From positions 558,001-622,000 of the forward strand of contig NZ_CP071129.1 of the NCBI RefSeq assembly GCF_017220215.1: DNA of 64,000 nucleotides, written 5' to 3'. This DNA comes from Caballeronia sp. M1242. GTDB taxonomy: Bacteria; Pseudomonadota; Gammaproteobacteria; Burkholderiales; Burkholderiaceae. Of this stretch, positions 48,771 through 57,124 are shown one piece after another. How positions within the stretch are numbered: the stretch's first letter is position 1; every line of letters starts with the position of its first letter. Under the pieces are notes generated by a model. The model was not told the origin of the DNA. It worked only from the letters and a program-made list of their open reading frames with translations, and ran no database searches. A program made the translations under genes and the position numbers.

Positions 48771-49465
48771 AGTGCAGCGAGATCCTCGTCACCGAGCCAT
48801 TGCCATTCACCTTCCGCGAGAGACGCCGGCAACGCGAAGCCGCCCACGCGCTCCCGATGCAGCTTCTCCACGCGATTGCCCGCTGCCGCAACCATCCGCT
48901 TGACCTGATGGTATTTGCCTTCGAGCACCGTCAGTTCGAGCAGCCGTTCGTCGCGGCGATGCGCGGCGAGCGCAGCGCTGGGCTTCGTTTCGCCGTGCAG
49001 CAACACGCCGTCGCGCAGGCTGGCGAGCTGGGCGTCGTCGAGCGGGTGGCGCAGGGTCGCGAGATAGACCTTCGGCACCTTGCGCTTCGGCGAAGTGAAG
49101 GCGTGGACGAACGCGCCGTCGTCGGAGAAGAGGAGGAGGCCGGTCGTATCCTGATCGAGCCGGCCGACCGGCTGCACGCCGCGCTCGATGAGCTGCGGCG
49201 GCAACAGGTGAAACACGCTCAGGTGATGTTGCGGATCGCGCGAGCATTCGTAGCCCGCGGGCTTGTTCATCGCGATATACGCCTTCTCGCGATACGTCCA
49301 GACGGTGCCGTCGACTTCGAAGGCCGGCGATTCGGCGACCGCGATGCTGGCATTCGGATCGTTACAAACGTCACCGCCTATGCGCACGCGGCCCTCCGCG
49401 ATGATGCCGCGACATTGACGGCGCGAGCCGAAGCCTTGCGAGAAGAGGAGTGATTCGAGGTCCAT
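48755..49465 (-). CDS. rsuA: 16S rRNA pseudouridine synthase, RsuA type
   Basis: 236 residues. The N-terminal S4 RNA-binding domain (LLFSQGFGSRRQCRGII) is followed by the synthase domain: AMNKPAGYECSRDP, catalytic GRLDQDTTGLLLFSDDG, and LEGKYHQVKRMVAAAGNRV. S4 plus this synthase and the KPAGYECSRD start match RsuA, which forms pseudouridine 516 in 16S rRNA. The last 40 residues are the source of a tandem array that continues beyond its stop. Confidence 0.88.
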   Translation of the reverse strand: MDLESLLFSQGFGSRRQCRGIIAEGRVRIGGDVCNDPNASIAVAESPAFEVDGTVWTYREKAYIAMNKPAGYECSRDPQHHLSVFHLLPPQLIERGVQPVGRLDQDTTGLLLFSDDGAFVHAFTSPKRKVPKVYLATLRHPLDDAQLASLRDGVLLHGETKPSAALAAHRRDERLLELTVLEGKYHQVKRMVAAAGNRVEKLHRERVGGFALPASLAEGEWQWLGDEDLAALRAQG

Positions 49466-49529
49466 CGGACGAATGGGGACGGAGGGCGCATTTTAGCAAG
49501 CGGGAAGTCGTGAACGCGCGAGCTCCGTC

Positions 49530-49870
49530 ACCGGCATGCGCTGTCGGCTCAGCCGCGCGACGGCCAGTTCCCCGCGTCGAACAGGCGCAGGTACCGCCGA
49601 TCGCCGCATCGCATGCGCGTTCAAAGCTCTCGGTGCAGCCGCGCGGCGGGCAGTTGGCCCCCGTTGCATAGTCGCGCGGACGGCCGATCGCCGCTTGGCA
49701 ATGCGCGTTCGGATCTGTCGGCTAAGCCGCGCGGCTGCGGGTTGTCCGCGTCGAACAGGCGCGCGCACGACCGTCGCCGCATGGCATGCGCGTTCGTATT
49801 TGTCGGCGAAGCCCCGCGGCGGCAGTTGTCCGCGTCGAACAGGCGCGCGAACCGCGGCTCCCCTTAATGC
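49530..49870 (-). repeat. Second degenerate tandem array, about 86-base period
   Basis: Four imperfect units anchored on gtcgaacagg at 49576, 49663 (diverged), 49750 and 49834; intervals 87, 87 and 84. A unit contains a cggc-aagccgcgcggc segment, gtccgcgtcgaacaggcgcgc, and catgcgcgttcg. The rightmost unit runs into the last codons of the zinc-ribbon gene (atgcgcgtcgcc around the stop). It fills almost all of the gap between that gene and rsuA. Confidence 0.78.
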
Positions 49871-51534
49871 GCGTCGCCGCGCCCCTTCGCCACCGTCGGC
49901 ACGCCCAAGCCGAAGATCGTGAACGTCGACGGCGAGCGGTCCTGCTGGCTCGCCGTGGCGCCGTGCCTGCCTGCGGCGCTCCAGCGTCCGTCGAAGGTCA
50001 TGGCCGCCGGCACGGGCGCGGGCAGGGCGCTCGCCTGACGGAAGTACGCGGTGTTGGCTTCGGCTTGCGCGGCCATGGCCTGACGCAGCAGCGTCTGCGC
50101 CTGCGGATTGCGCGCATCGAGCGCCACCGCGCGGCGGGCGTTGCGCACGGCGCAGGCGGGTTCCTGCTTTGCCGAACAGGCGCGGGCGCTCGCTATCGCG
50201 CTGTCGCGTGCGCGTTCCTGACGCGACACATCGGCGGCGAGCTGCGCGATTTCCGGGCTCGAGGCCTGATTCGCGTACAGGCCGCGCAGGTGGCGGCGCG
50301 CAGCGGAAAGGTCGTGAGCGGCGAGGGCCTGCCTCACCGCTACGATGCTTCGCGCCACTGCTGGCGGAGTCGTTCGTTCCGTCTGGGCGACGGACGTGGA
50401 TGCTTGCGGCGGGTTGCCATTCGGGCGTGCGGTCGCGGTCGCGGTGGCGGACGAGGGTGGCGACTTGTCGGTCGCGACTGTCGCCGTCGTCGGCGTCGGC
50501 GTCGTCGTCGCGGCCTTCGGCTGCGGCGAGAGGATCGGCGTCGGACTGGCTTTTGCCTGCGCCGGATCGCTAGAAGCCAGGCCCATCGGAACACTGGCCG
50601 CGTGTGCCGATGCCGCCGGCGCGGATTGCGCGGAGGCAGTCGGAGCGGCACGAGTCACCGGCACGGCGGCGGGTGCGGAGATGCCCGAAGCGGTCGCCGT
50701 AGCCACGTTGGCCACCGTTGTTTGCGAGGGCGGGCGCGGTGCGGTGGCTGTCATCGTCGGCGACGCGGCGGTTGATATGGCGGCACTCTTGTCCGTCTGT
50801 TGCGGAATCGCAGACTGCCCCGCCGCCACGGCGCTGGCCGATGCGAACGTGCGAGCGCGCGCCGATGTCGCCGGCGAGCGTGTCTGCGAAACGACGCGCC
50901 CGGTCGCGGTATCGCCTTGCGATGCCTGTGCGCCTTCGGTCGCAGTCGCCGCCGCCGACGCGCCCGGCGATGCGTCGCTCCTCGCGCCCGGAGTTGCAAC
51001 CGACGTGCGCGCCTGGTTGTCGTCGCGCGCGTCGTCGCTCGATGCATCGCTACCGTGACGCGCCAGCGTCGGACGTCCCGCGTCGCCACGGCCCTGCGCC
51101 GCCAGCAAGGCACCGTCACCGGCAACGCCCGCCGTGGCGCCCGATTTCGTCGGCACGATGACCGCGGCTTGCTGCGCATAAAAGTATGCACCGGCCGCCG
51201 CCGCCACGACGCCACCCACCAGCACCGCGAGTATCTTGCGCGCGGGCGTTCGCACCGGGGCGGCGAGCTCATCGCCCGGTTCGACGAGGCTCGGATACGA
51301 CGTCACCATCTTGCGGCGCGCGAGCCGCGTGAGCCACCCGGTGTCGCGAAGATCAACGATATCGTACGGTTCCTCGACCGGCGAAATAGCCGCCGCGTCG
51401 GCCACGCTGGTGAACACTGCGCCGTGGCGGTCCGCGCCGCAGTAGGGACAGGTGTGCTCGTCGGCCGGCGAAATGGCGTGACAGCGGCCGCAGATGACGG
51501 CATCCAGCGTCAGCGAAGATTCGGGTTGCGTCAT
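49864..51534 (-). CDS. Zinc-ribbon membrane protein with long low-complexity linker
   Basis: 556 residues. The N-terminal zinc ribbon has Cys15, Cys18, Cys29 and Cys32 (CGRCHAISPADEHTCPYCG). One membrane segment follows at about residues 101-121. The next 250 or so residues are almost only Ala, Thr, Ser, Pro and Val and are probably disordered. The C-terminal 150 residues have TPR-like helical pairs (HDLSAARRHLRGLYANQ, VRNARRAVALDARNPQAQT). The family is not recognised. Zinc-ribbon, one membrane span and TPR suggests a cytoplasmic sensor linked to a periplasmic scaffold (inference). Very high GC third positions match its neighbours. Confidence 0.72.
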   Translation of the reverse strand: MTQPESSLTLDAVICGRCHAISPADEHTCPYCGADRHGAVFTSVADAAAISPVEEPYDIVDLRDTGWLTRLARRKMVTSYPSLVEPGDELAAPVRTPARKILAVLVGGVVAAAAGAYFYAQQAAVIVPTKSGATAGVAGDGALLAAQGRGDAGRPTLARHGSDASSDDARDDNQARTSVATPGARSDASPGASAAATATEGAQASQGDTATGRVVSQTRSPATSARARTFASASAVAAGQSAIPQQTDKSAAISTAASPTMTATAPRPPSQTTVANVATATASGISAPAAVPVTRAAPTASAQSAPAASAHAASVPMGLASSDPAQAKASPTPILSPQPKAATTTPTPTTATVATDKSPPSSATATATARPNGNPPQASTSVAQTERTTPPAVARSIVAVRQALAAHDLSAARRHLRGLYANQASSPEIAQLAADVSRQERARDSAIASARACSAKQEPACAVRNARRAVALDARNPQAQTLLRQAMAAQAEANTAYFRQASALPAPVPAAMTFDGRWSAAGRHGATASQQDRSPSTFTIFGLGVPTVAKGRGDAH

Positions 51535-52338
51535 GGCGCACTCGTTAGATTTATGGCTTGCGCAGCGCGCGAAGCAAAGTCACGGCAGTGGTGCATCCAG
51601 TGCAACCCGAAGCCGGATTGCCGCGCGGGCGCGCGTCCTCGTGACGCGCCCCGCGCCGGGATGCCGCGACGCCGATTCGAAGCCCATTCTTGCGACGCCG
51701 GGTGCCGTACGTCTAAGCGATTGCGCACATTAGCGTAATGTTCGCGTCACGGAATACGGCGGTGCGTGCGGTTCTGGAGGTCGCGCGTCAGTAGTGTGGA
51801 TCGATCGCACGACCGGACGGATACGATGAGTACGCCTTCGCTTTGCTGGATGGGGACACGCGCGTCGGGAACGTCGCGCCGACGGGGCGCCGTCGTCGTG
51901 CGTCGAAGTGGCGGCGATCCGGGCAGCGATTAGTCGTGCCGGGACAGTGTCGATGGACTCTGGCGAACTAGAACCTGCACGCGTCTCGTTCGTCGCGATG
52001 TCATGATCGAAGGCAGGCGGGCATCCCGATACCCTTACGCAAGCCGCAGCAGCCTTCGGAACGTCGCGGGAGTACCCCAAGGCAAAAGTCAAGGGCGGCT
52101 GAACCGTATAAGTCAAGACGTCATCGAACAAATGCGGCAGATCCGGTGAGGGCTGCCGACCCCATGCAGGTGGCGAAAGTCGGCACCCGACCCAAAGCGG
52201 TCCGTAAGCGTCCGATGTCTTGCTGACCGTTTGAGAGGTCGGAGGCGACTGTCTCATCACGCGCTACTCTCGGCGAAGCTGCCGCAGTAGCGCGAACCCG
52301 CCGCAGTTGCCATGTCGATGCAGAACGTAGCGCAGTGA
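51535..52338. other. Gene-poor intergenic stretch
   Basis: About 800 bases without a recognised gene. A minus-strand frame of 176 codons (51730-52260) is Pro/Arg/Ser-rich with no ribosome site or known motif and is not called. A small perfect dyad acatta / taatgt around gcg at 51727-51741 may be an operator for the zinc-ribbon gene. Confidence 0.5.
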
Positions 52339-53712
52339 TCAGGGAACACGCTTCAATGCGGGAGGGAAATAGGTTCCATTCGCTACTGCGTCAATTGGCC
52401 CGTAATAGCGGAACGTCAAGCGGTACTTCGAGCCGCGTGGCGTCGGTAGCCAGTTGCCCTGAGGGGCATTCGCCGGCTTTTCGGCGGCGAAGTAGAGCGT
52501 CAAGGAGCCATCGTCAGCGTAGGTGAGACCAGAGGCCTCGTTTATCAGGTACTTGTTCAGTGCATTGGGCAAGACGCGGAACCGGGCGCTGTCCACTGCG
52601 ATCACGGACCAGAAATAGTTGGCGAAGCGCGACGGCAGCGCATCCTTCGGAAAGGTCAACGTATAGACGTTATCGCCGTTCAACTCCGCGCCCGTCGAAT
52701 CCTTGGCGCCACGATAGTAAAGGACCTCCGGCTTGATATTCGCCCATATGCCGCGGTAGTTCACGAGCGTACGCGTGAGGTAGTCAGTCCCGTACTCACC
52801 GACCACCCCTGGCCGAGCCCAGCCGCTCTGCGCGGTTCCATGCCCGATGATCTCGCCCGCCTCCGCGATTTCAGCGAGCGCCTTCGTACGGACCACATGA
52901 TCGATCCGCTTCCGCTGCGACGGATCTCTCGCTGCGTTCGCAACGTGCCGAACAAGCGCGCTCATGCCTTCCAGCCCCGCGTTGCGGTCTGGGTCGCTAT
53001 CCAGTGCCACGGCAGCCGCGTCGAAAGCCTCGACGCCGGGAAAGTCTTCCAGCCCGAAAAGGGGAGTCTTCGGGATCGAAGGAAGCGCGGGTGATCCAGT
53101 TGTCGTCAAGCGGAACTGATGCTGTAGCGCGACCGCACCTTCAACGTCGCTGCCGAGCGCGACTCTCGTAAGAATCCGGGAGTACTTGACTGGAAGGTCG
53201 ATCCGCGTGGCACCCGTGGGGGTCGGCACTTTCGAACCATTCAGGCACAACGCGAAGTCGCCATAGGGTTTCCTGGGAAAAACGCGCTCATTGATATTGG
53301 CAAGCGTTTCGCCCCATCCGCTCAGCACCTGGACGGTGAAGTACCTGCCTTTGACCTGTGGGACAGTTACGACCGTGCAACTGCTGTCGTCCACGGCGAC
53401 CCACGCTTCCGAATAGGCCACATCGAGATTCGGATTCGGCCAGTCCACCGCCCCAGGCTTTCGGTGGTTGAGTTGGTTCCAGTGGAAACCTTCCTGAAAG
53501 TCCAGTTGTTCCTGGCGTGTCACGAACAACCGGGCAAGGAGGTAGATGTAAGCCTGACTGATCTGCTCGTCGGACAGCGGGCCCGCGCTGGGCGCCTGTG
53601 CGGAATGCGTGCCATCCGTGGCATTGTTCTGCGCCGTAGCACCTTGCGCCTGCAAAGCGAATGCTAGCGCCGTTGCTGCGATCACTATTACTGAAGCCCG
53701 AATCGATTTCAT
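52339..53712 (-). CDS. Secreted DUF1254/DUF1214 protein
   Basis: 457 residues. The N-terminus MKSIRASVIVIAATALAFAL ... GATAQ is a Sec signal peptide. The N-terminal half matches DUF1254 (YIYLLARLFVTRQEQ, DVAYSEAWVAVD, GRYFTVQVLSGWGET) and the C-terminal half DUF1214 (ALPSRFANYFWSVIAVDSARF, LTYADDGSLTLYFA, NWLPTPRGSKYRLTFRYYGP). This pairing is common in proteobacteria; function unknown. The start at 53712 is chosen because the extra 42 upstream codons lack any signal. It lies in an accessory stretch beside a MetA-type outer-membrane protein gene. Confidence 0.87.
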   Translation of the reverse strand: MKSIRASVIVIAATALAFALQAQGATAQNNATDGTHSAQAPSAGPLSDEQISQAYIYLLARLFVTRQEQLDFQEGFHWNQLNHRKPGAVDWPNPNLDVAYSEAWVAVDDSSCTVVTVPQVKGRYFTVQVLSGWGETLANINERVFPRKPYGDFALCLNGSKVPTPTGATRIDLPVKYSRILTRVALGSDVEGAVALQHQFRLTTTGSPALPSIPKTPLFGLEDFPGVEAFDAAAVALDSDPDRNAGLEGMSALVRHVANAARDPSQRKRIDHVVRTKALAEIAEAGEIIGHGTAQSGWARPGVVGEYGTDYLTRTLVNYRGIWANIKPEVLYYRGAKDSTGAELNGDNVYTLTFPKDALPSRFANYFWSVIAVDSARFRVLPNALNKYLINEASGLTYADDGSLTLYFAAEKPANAPQGNWLPTPRGSKYRLTFRYYGPIDAVANGTYFPPALKRVP

Positions 53713-54148
53713 GGCCTGGGTTCCCCTGTTGAAGACGAGTCTCGGAATCGAACGACGTGTAAAGCTCATGCGCGACGATGACCGGTGCCAGTGTGCCTCG
53801 GCCGCACAGATGCGACTCGAGGCCAGGGCAGCGTGCATCAGTTTTCTTACGCTCCTCTCCCGATCTAGTCACGACTGCTTGCCTGACGACGCGGGCTAGG
53901 TCTAATCAAGCGCTGTCTGCGGTGGTTCGTCGTCTGTGCCGCTGAAAACTGCGTCGCCTGACAAAAACGGTTAGCTGTCACTCTAAAGCTTGGAAGCGTG
54001 CTCGCCCCCCTCGGTTTGGGGGGGCGCGAAAGAAGACTTCGTTCTTGCGACATAGCATCCGAGCCAACGATGAGAAGCCTCACGCGATGCGTGTCTCCGG
54101 GCCTGCGATTACTGCGTCCGCGCACTGGCTGCCCCTTTCAGGCTGAAT
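53713..54148. other. Intergenic region between DUF1254 and MetA-type genes
   Basis: About 430 bases without a gene. A strong hairpin, cgcccccc (54003-54010) / ggggggcg (54019-54026), lies 120 bases past the stop of the MetA-type gene. It may act as its terminator, though no T-run follows on the minus strand. Confidence 0.45.
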
Positions 54149-55129
54149 CTAGAAGGCGACCGTGGCTCCAGCCTGGAAGCTCCTCGTGCTCTTGAGGCGA
54201 TTCACGCTCATGACGTTCGGCACCCAGCGCAGGGACGCGGACAGGGCGTTCTTGCCGAATAGCTTGGTGTTCAAGGTGACGACGGGTCCGACCGAAACGT
54301 CACGACCGACAAAACCATTGAGCCGGTCGGCTGTCGGGCCGCTATCGTTGCCAAGTTGCTGCGTTGTTCCCACGACCAGCCCGACACCGAGCCCATTGTT
54401 GAACTTCTTCAGTCCCATCACGTCAAGGGTCAGCAGTGGAGCGTTATGGTAGTCCGTCGCGGTATTGCGCGTGTAGAGCTGCAGGCCTAGCGTTACATCG
54501 AACTCCATGTCGTACTTTGGTACGAGCTTCGTGTAGGCGATCTGCGGCACAAACGTCCAGTTGTTCAGGCTCGGATTGGCGAGCGCGTTAGCTTCGTACT
54601 CACCAGTGGGTGCCCAGAAATTAAAGCTCAGGGCCACGTGATCGGTCTGGGACAGGTGGTAGCCAGCGAGCACTGGCGTGAAGTACAGGTCGAAAAGATT
54701 GGATGTTCTGTCAGTGGCCGATCTCGCCCCGGGTCCGGCAGATAGGGAGCCGGTCACCTCCGACCAGACGTATGGGAGTGTGATGCCGGATGCGAAACTC
54801 CATCCTCCAACAGAACCCCATGTACGCAGCACAGATGCCAAGGTGAAGGCGACTTCGCCCTCAATGCCCAGCGAAGTTCTTCCGGAGACGGGAACCTGAC
54901 GACTTGCGCCGATAGATCCGTCGATGTAGATCTGCTCAACGCTAAAGATCGTCAAAGGCTCGGACGGAACAATGCCCGCATCGGGAAGGACTGTCATGCC
55001 GGTGACGGACCTTCCGAGTCCGCCCTCCGTCGCAACAGCAGGCCAACTCATCATTGCGGCCAGCATCGCGGCCGCGAAGCGAGTCGCGGTATTGGGCGCT
55101 GATGCTTCCATGGTTAGACGCACGCACAT
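54149..55129 (-). CDS. Outer-membrane protein of the phenol MetA-degradation family
   Basis: 326 residues. Signal peptide ending PAVATEGG, then alternating beta-strand pattern ending in a C-terminal Phe (QAGATVAF). Matches the Phenol_MetA_deg-type transporter family: DLYFTPVLAGYHLSQTDHVAL, FNFWAPTGEYEANALANPSLN and LTLDVMGLKKFNNGLG-VG. Such proteins are beta-barrels next to aromatic catabolism genes and are thought to pass hydrophobic substrates. No catabolic operon is present here. GAGGTGA precedes the first ATG; a second ATG seven codons on is possible. Confidence 0.85.
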   Translation of the reverse strand: MCVRLTMEASAPNTATRFAAAMLAAMMSWPAVATEGGLGRSVTGMTVLPDAGIVPSEPLTIFSVEQIYIDGSIGASRQVPVSGRTSLGIEGEVAFTLASVLRTWGSVGGWSFASGITLPYVWSEVTGSLSAGPGARSATDRTSNLFDLYFTPVLAGYHLSQTDHVALSFNFWAPTGEYEANALANPSLNNWTFVPQIAYTKLVPKYDMEFDVTLGLQLYTRNTATDYHNAPLLTLDVMGLKKFNNGLGVGLVVGTTQQLGNDSGPTADRLNGFVGRDVSVGPVVTLNTKLFGKNALSASLRWVPNVMSVNRLKSTRSFQAGATVAF

Positions 55130-55288
55130 CCGTCACCTCGTGAAGTTACCTGCGTAGTGTGATATCGAGGCGGCGAAGGCGCCGTCGCGAACCGTCCGCT
55201 TTCTTGTTAGCGGCGCTGCTTCGACTGGCTGCCGTTCGGCCGGTGTTTCCTTCCCCGCATGTAGGCGGTGATCAGCGCCTACACATAT

Positions 55289-55651
55289 TCAGAGAGATTG
55301 CTTCGTCGACTGGGCTGCTCGAGCCTGCGCGACGCGTTCGCGGCGACTGCGCTCGCCACCCGCGACAGCGCCCGCAGTGGCGCCTACCGTTACACCGCGC
55401 CCCGAATAGTGACGATTCCCGGTACCGATGATGGCGCCTACGCTCGCGCCCATGAGTCCATGGCGTACCGCTGGGGCGTTTGCCACGGCTGCCGGGCCAC
55501 CGTCGCTATCTTGTTCCGCCCTTGGACGGCAGGTGCCGTCGTTCGCCTGTTGAGCCTGCACGCTTTGCCCGCAGGCCGAATAGGCGGCTGGATGTTGCGC
55601 CAAAGCAGGTGCGAATGAGCTTCTGCTAAGCAAAACGCTGCTGGATGTCAT
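55289..55651 (-). CDS. Glycine-zipper protein, N-terminus possibly degraded
   Basis: 120 residues with a clear GGAGGG ribosome site 6 bases before ATG. The C-terminal half carries a glycine zipper (GLMGASVGAIIGTGNRHYSG, VTVGATAGAVAGG), typical of small membrane-embedded or outer-membrane lipoproteins. The first 20 residues (SVLLSRSSFAPALAQHPAAYS) look like a damaged signal peptide: related proteins normally have a hydrophobic core and a lipobox Cys ahead of a similar NPAAY segment. It may be intact but atypical, or carry a frameshift near its start. Confidence 0.55.
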   Translation of the reverse strand: MTSSSVLLSRSSFAPALAQHPAAYSACGQSVQAQQANDGTCRPRAEQDSDGGPAAVANAPAVRHGLMGASVGAIIGTGNRHYSGRGVTVGATAGAVAGGERSRRERVAQARAAQSTKQSL

Positions 55652-56975
55652 CTGAGCCCTCCGACGCGACGAATGTAGATGGCCCTTTGGCCAGTCAAAC
55701 CACTATGCGCGGCACTGACGCCGCCGTATCCCCGATCCGACTGACACGCGTTCAAGAGGTCGACCGGCAATGGTCATCGCCACTATTCACAATCTTGCGC
55801 AATGAAATGCCGTCATTTGCCAGATTCAAAAAGTTAGCGGGCCGCTTATAAGCCGTCGCGGCATCTGAATTAGCCAATATAGGTTAGCAAACGTTTTGTG
55901 AAACGCAAGCACGGTCGTCGAGTTTTGAGCATCTTACTGTGCGAGACCAGCGTGCCAAATTCGACACCGAACGCGAAATGCACTGCCTTTTAGCAACGGC
56001 TGCATCTTGCAATAATGTGACCGTTGATATATGGCGCACGAAACGGAGTGATTGCTGCTGATATTCCAGTATTAAGAATGCCAGCTTCCGGCGGGATAAC
56101 GGTCCTTTTTGTGATGGCGCTTTCTGGCCGCCCTAGGACCGACGACTGGCACCGTTTGTTGATTCGAGTCCCGACTCTTGCGCGCCTCCGGCTATTTGGG
56201 CTCAGCGGTTATTCCACACCCCGCCCGTTTTCACTGCCTGGCGGTCGAAGCGTGTGAGAATCGAGTTGCGTCAACCTTTCAGCCAATACGAGGAACACTC
56301 TAATGCATTCCGACAAGTCGTGACTGGAATTCCAACCTTTCCCTGTGCGACCAACCGTTCGGTGAGCACCCGCCATTGAAACATCGAATGCCGGTATTTC
56401 AAGTCTCAGCACGGTCAATATGCGGCCTTTCTTCTCGCGCATGCCGGCGTTTCGATTTCTCGCGTATCGCTCAGGTGCTGAAGGTAGTTATTTCAGGCCG
56501 CATCACCGCTGTCGCACTTGAAGAAGATCTACCTCGATTCAATGAGAGCGATAACGTGATCTTGCGATTTTCCAATACGCCGCGTTTCATTGAAGCCCGA
56601 TACACATTCAGGCGGTTGTAAATACTTTAGCGACTGTCATGCCAACGTCATCGGCGGAATCCCGAGGCTGAAGAAGGTTGCGAGAAACAACGGCCCATAT
56701 CGACGTTCACGGATACCGTGTGCGTGCAAGGGCGACGAACGACCGGAATGTACCGTTCCAAGCCGCCGACGCGTCCGTATCGCAGGGATAGACAGGCACG
56801 CGGCAACATTTACGCCGCAAGTAGGCGAATGACGAACGCTGCACGAGCGCGTCGGACATAGTCGCGCCTTCGCAGTCTGCTAAAAAAGCGGAAAGGTTAA
56901 GCGAGGGGAAAACAGTGCAAAGCGCGAGAAGCTACTGACGCTGTAGAAGCCTTACGGCGCAAGGCTCTAAGAGGA
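55652..56975. other. Gene-free, lower-GC stretch next to tRNA-Leu
   Basis: About 1.3 kb without a convincing coding frame on either strand. Its base composition is visibly nearer 50% GC than the rest of the window. Short frames of 60-80 codons exist, none with a family motif plus ribosome site. It may be remnants of transferred DNA. Confidence 0.6.
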
Positions 56976-57060
56976 TGGTGCCCAGGGCCGGAATCGAACC
57001 GGCACGCCTTGCGGCGGGGGATTTTGAGTCCCCTGCGTCTACCAATTTCACCACCTGGGC
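56976..57060 (-). tRNA. tRNA-Leu (anticodon CAA)
   Basis: 85 bases including an encoded CCA. On the minus strand: acceptor GCCCAGG pairing with CCTGGGC; D arm with GGTAGACGC; anticodon stem GGGGA / TCCCC around loop CTCAAAA (anticodon CAA); long class II variable arm CGCCGCAAGGCG; T arm GGTTCGATTCC. Class II structure and CAA anticodon identify tRNA-Leu reading UUG. It borders the accessory stretch. Confidence 0.97.
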
Positions 57061-57124
57061 ACGCTGAGTCGGCGATTATGACCCAAAACCGCGCGCTCGG
57101 CAAGCAGCGCCGGTTGTCCGCGGA

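Noticed and set aside
47960..48890. Possible CRISPR array from evenly spaced repeats
   Set aside because: Units are contiguous and degenerate over their whole length, with no unique spacers and a period near 138 bases. No cas genes are present.
49530..49870. Possible CRISPR or attachment-site cluster from 86-base repeats
   Set aside because: Whole units are repeated and diverged; there is no short conserved repeat with variable spacers and no integrase.
51730..52260. 176-codon minus-strand frame in the gene-poor stretch
   Set aside because: Pro/Ser/Arg-rich, no ribosome site, no recognised motif, and less GC-biased codon positions than real neighbours. Support was too weak.
51535..56975. 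Duplicate of the tRNA-Leu 3' end as an island attachment site
   Set aside because: No second copy of the T-arm/acceptor sequence was seen by eye to the left within the accessory stretch, and no integrase gene is present.
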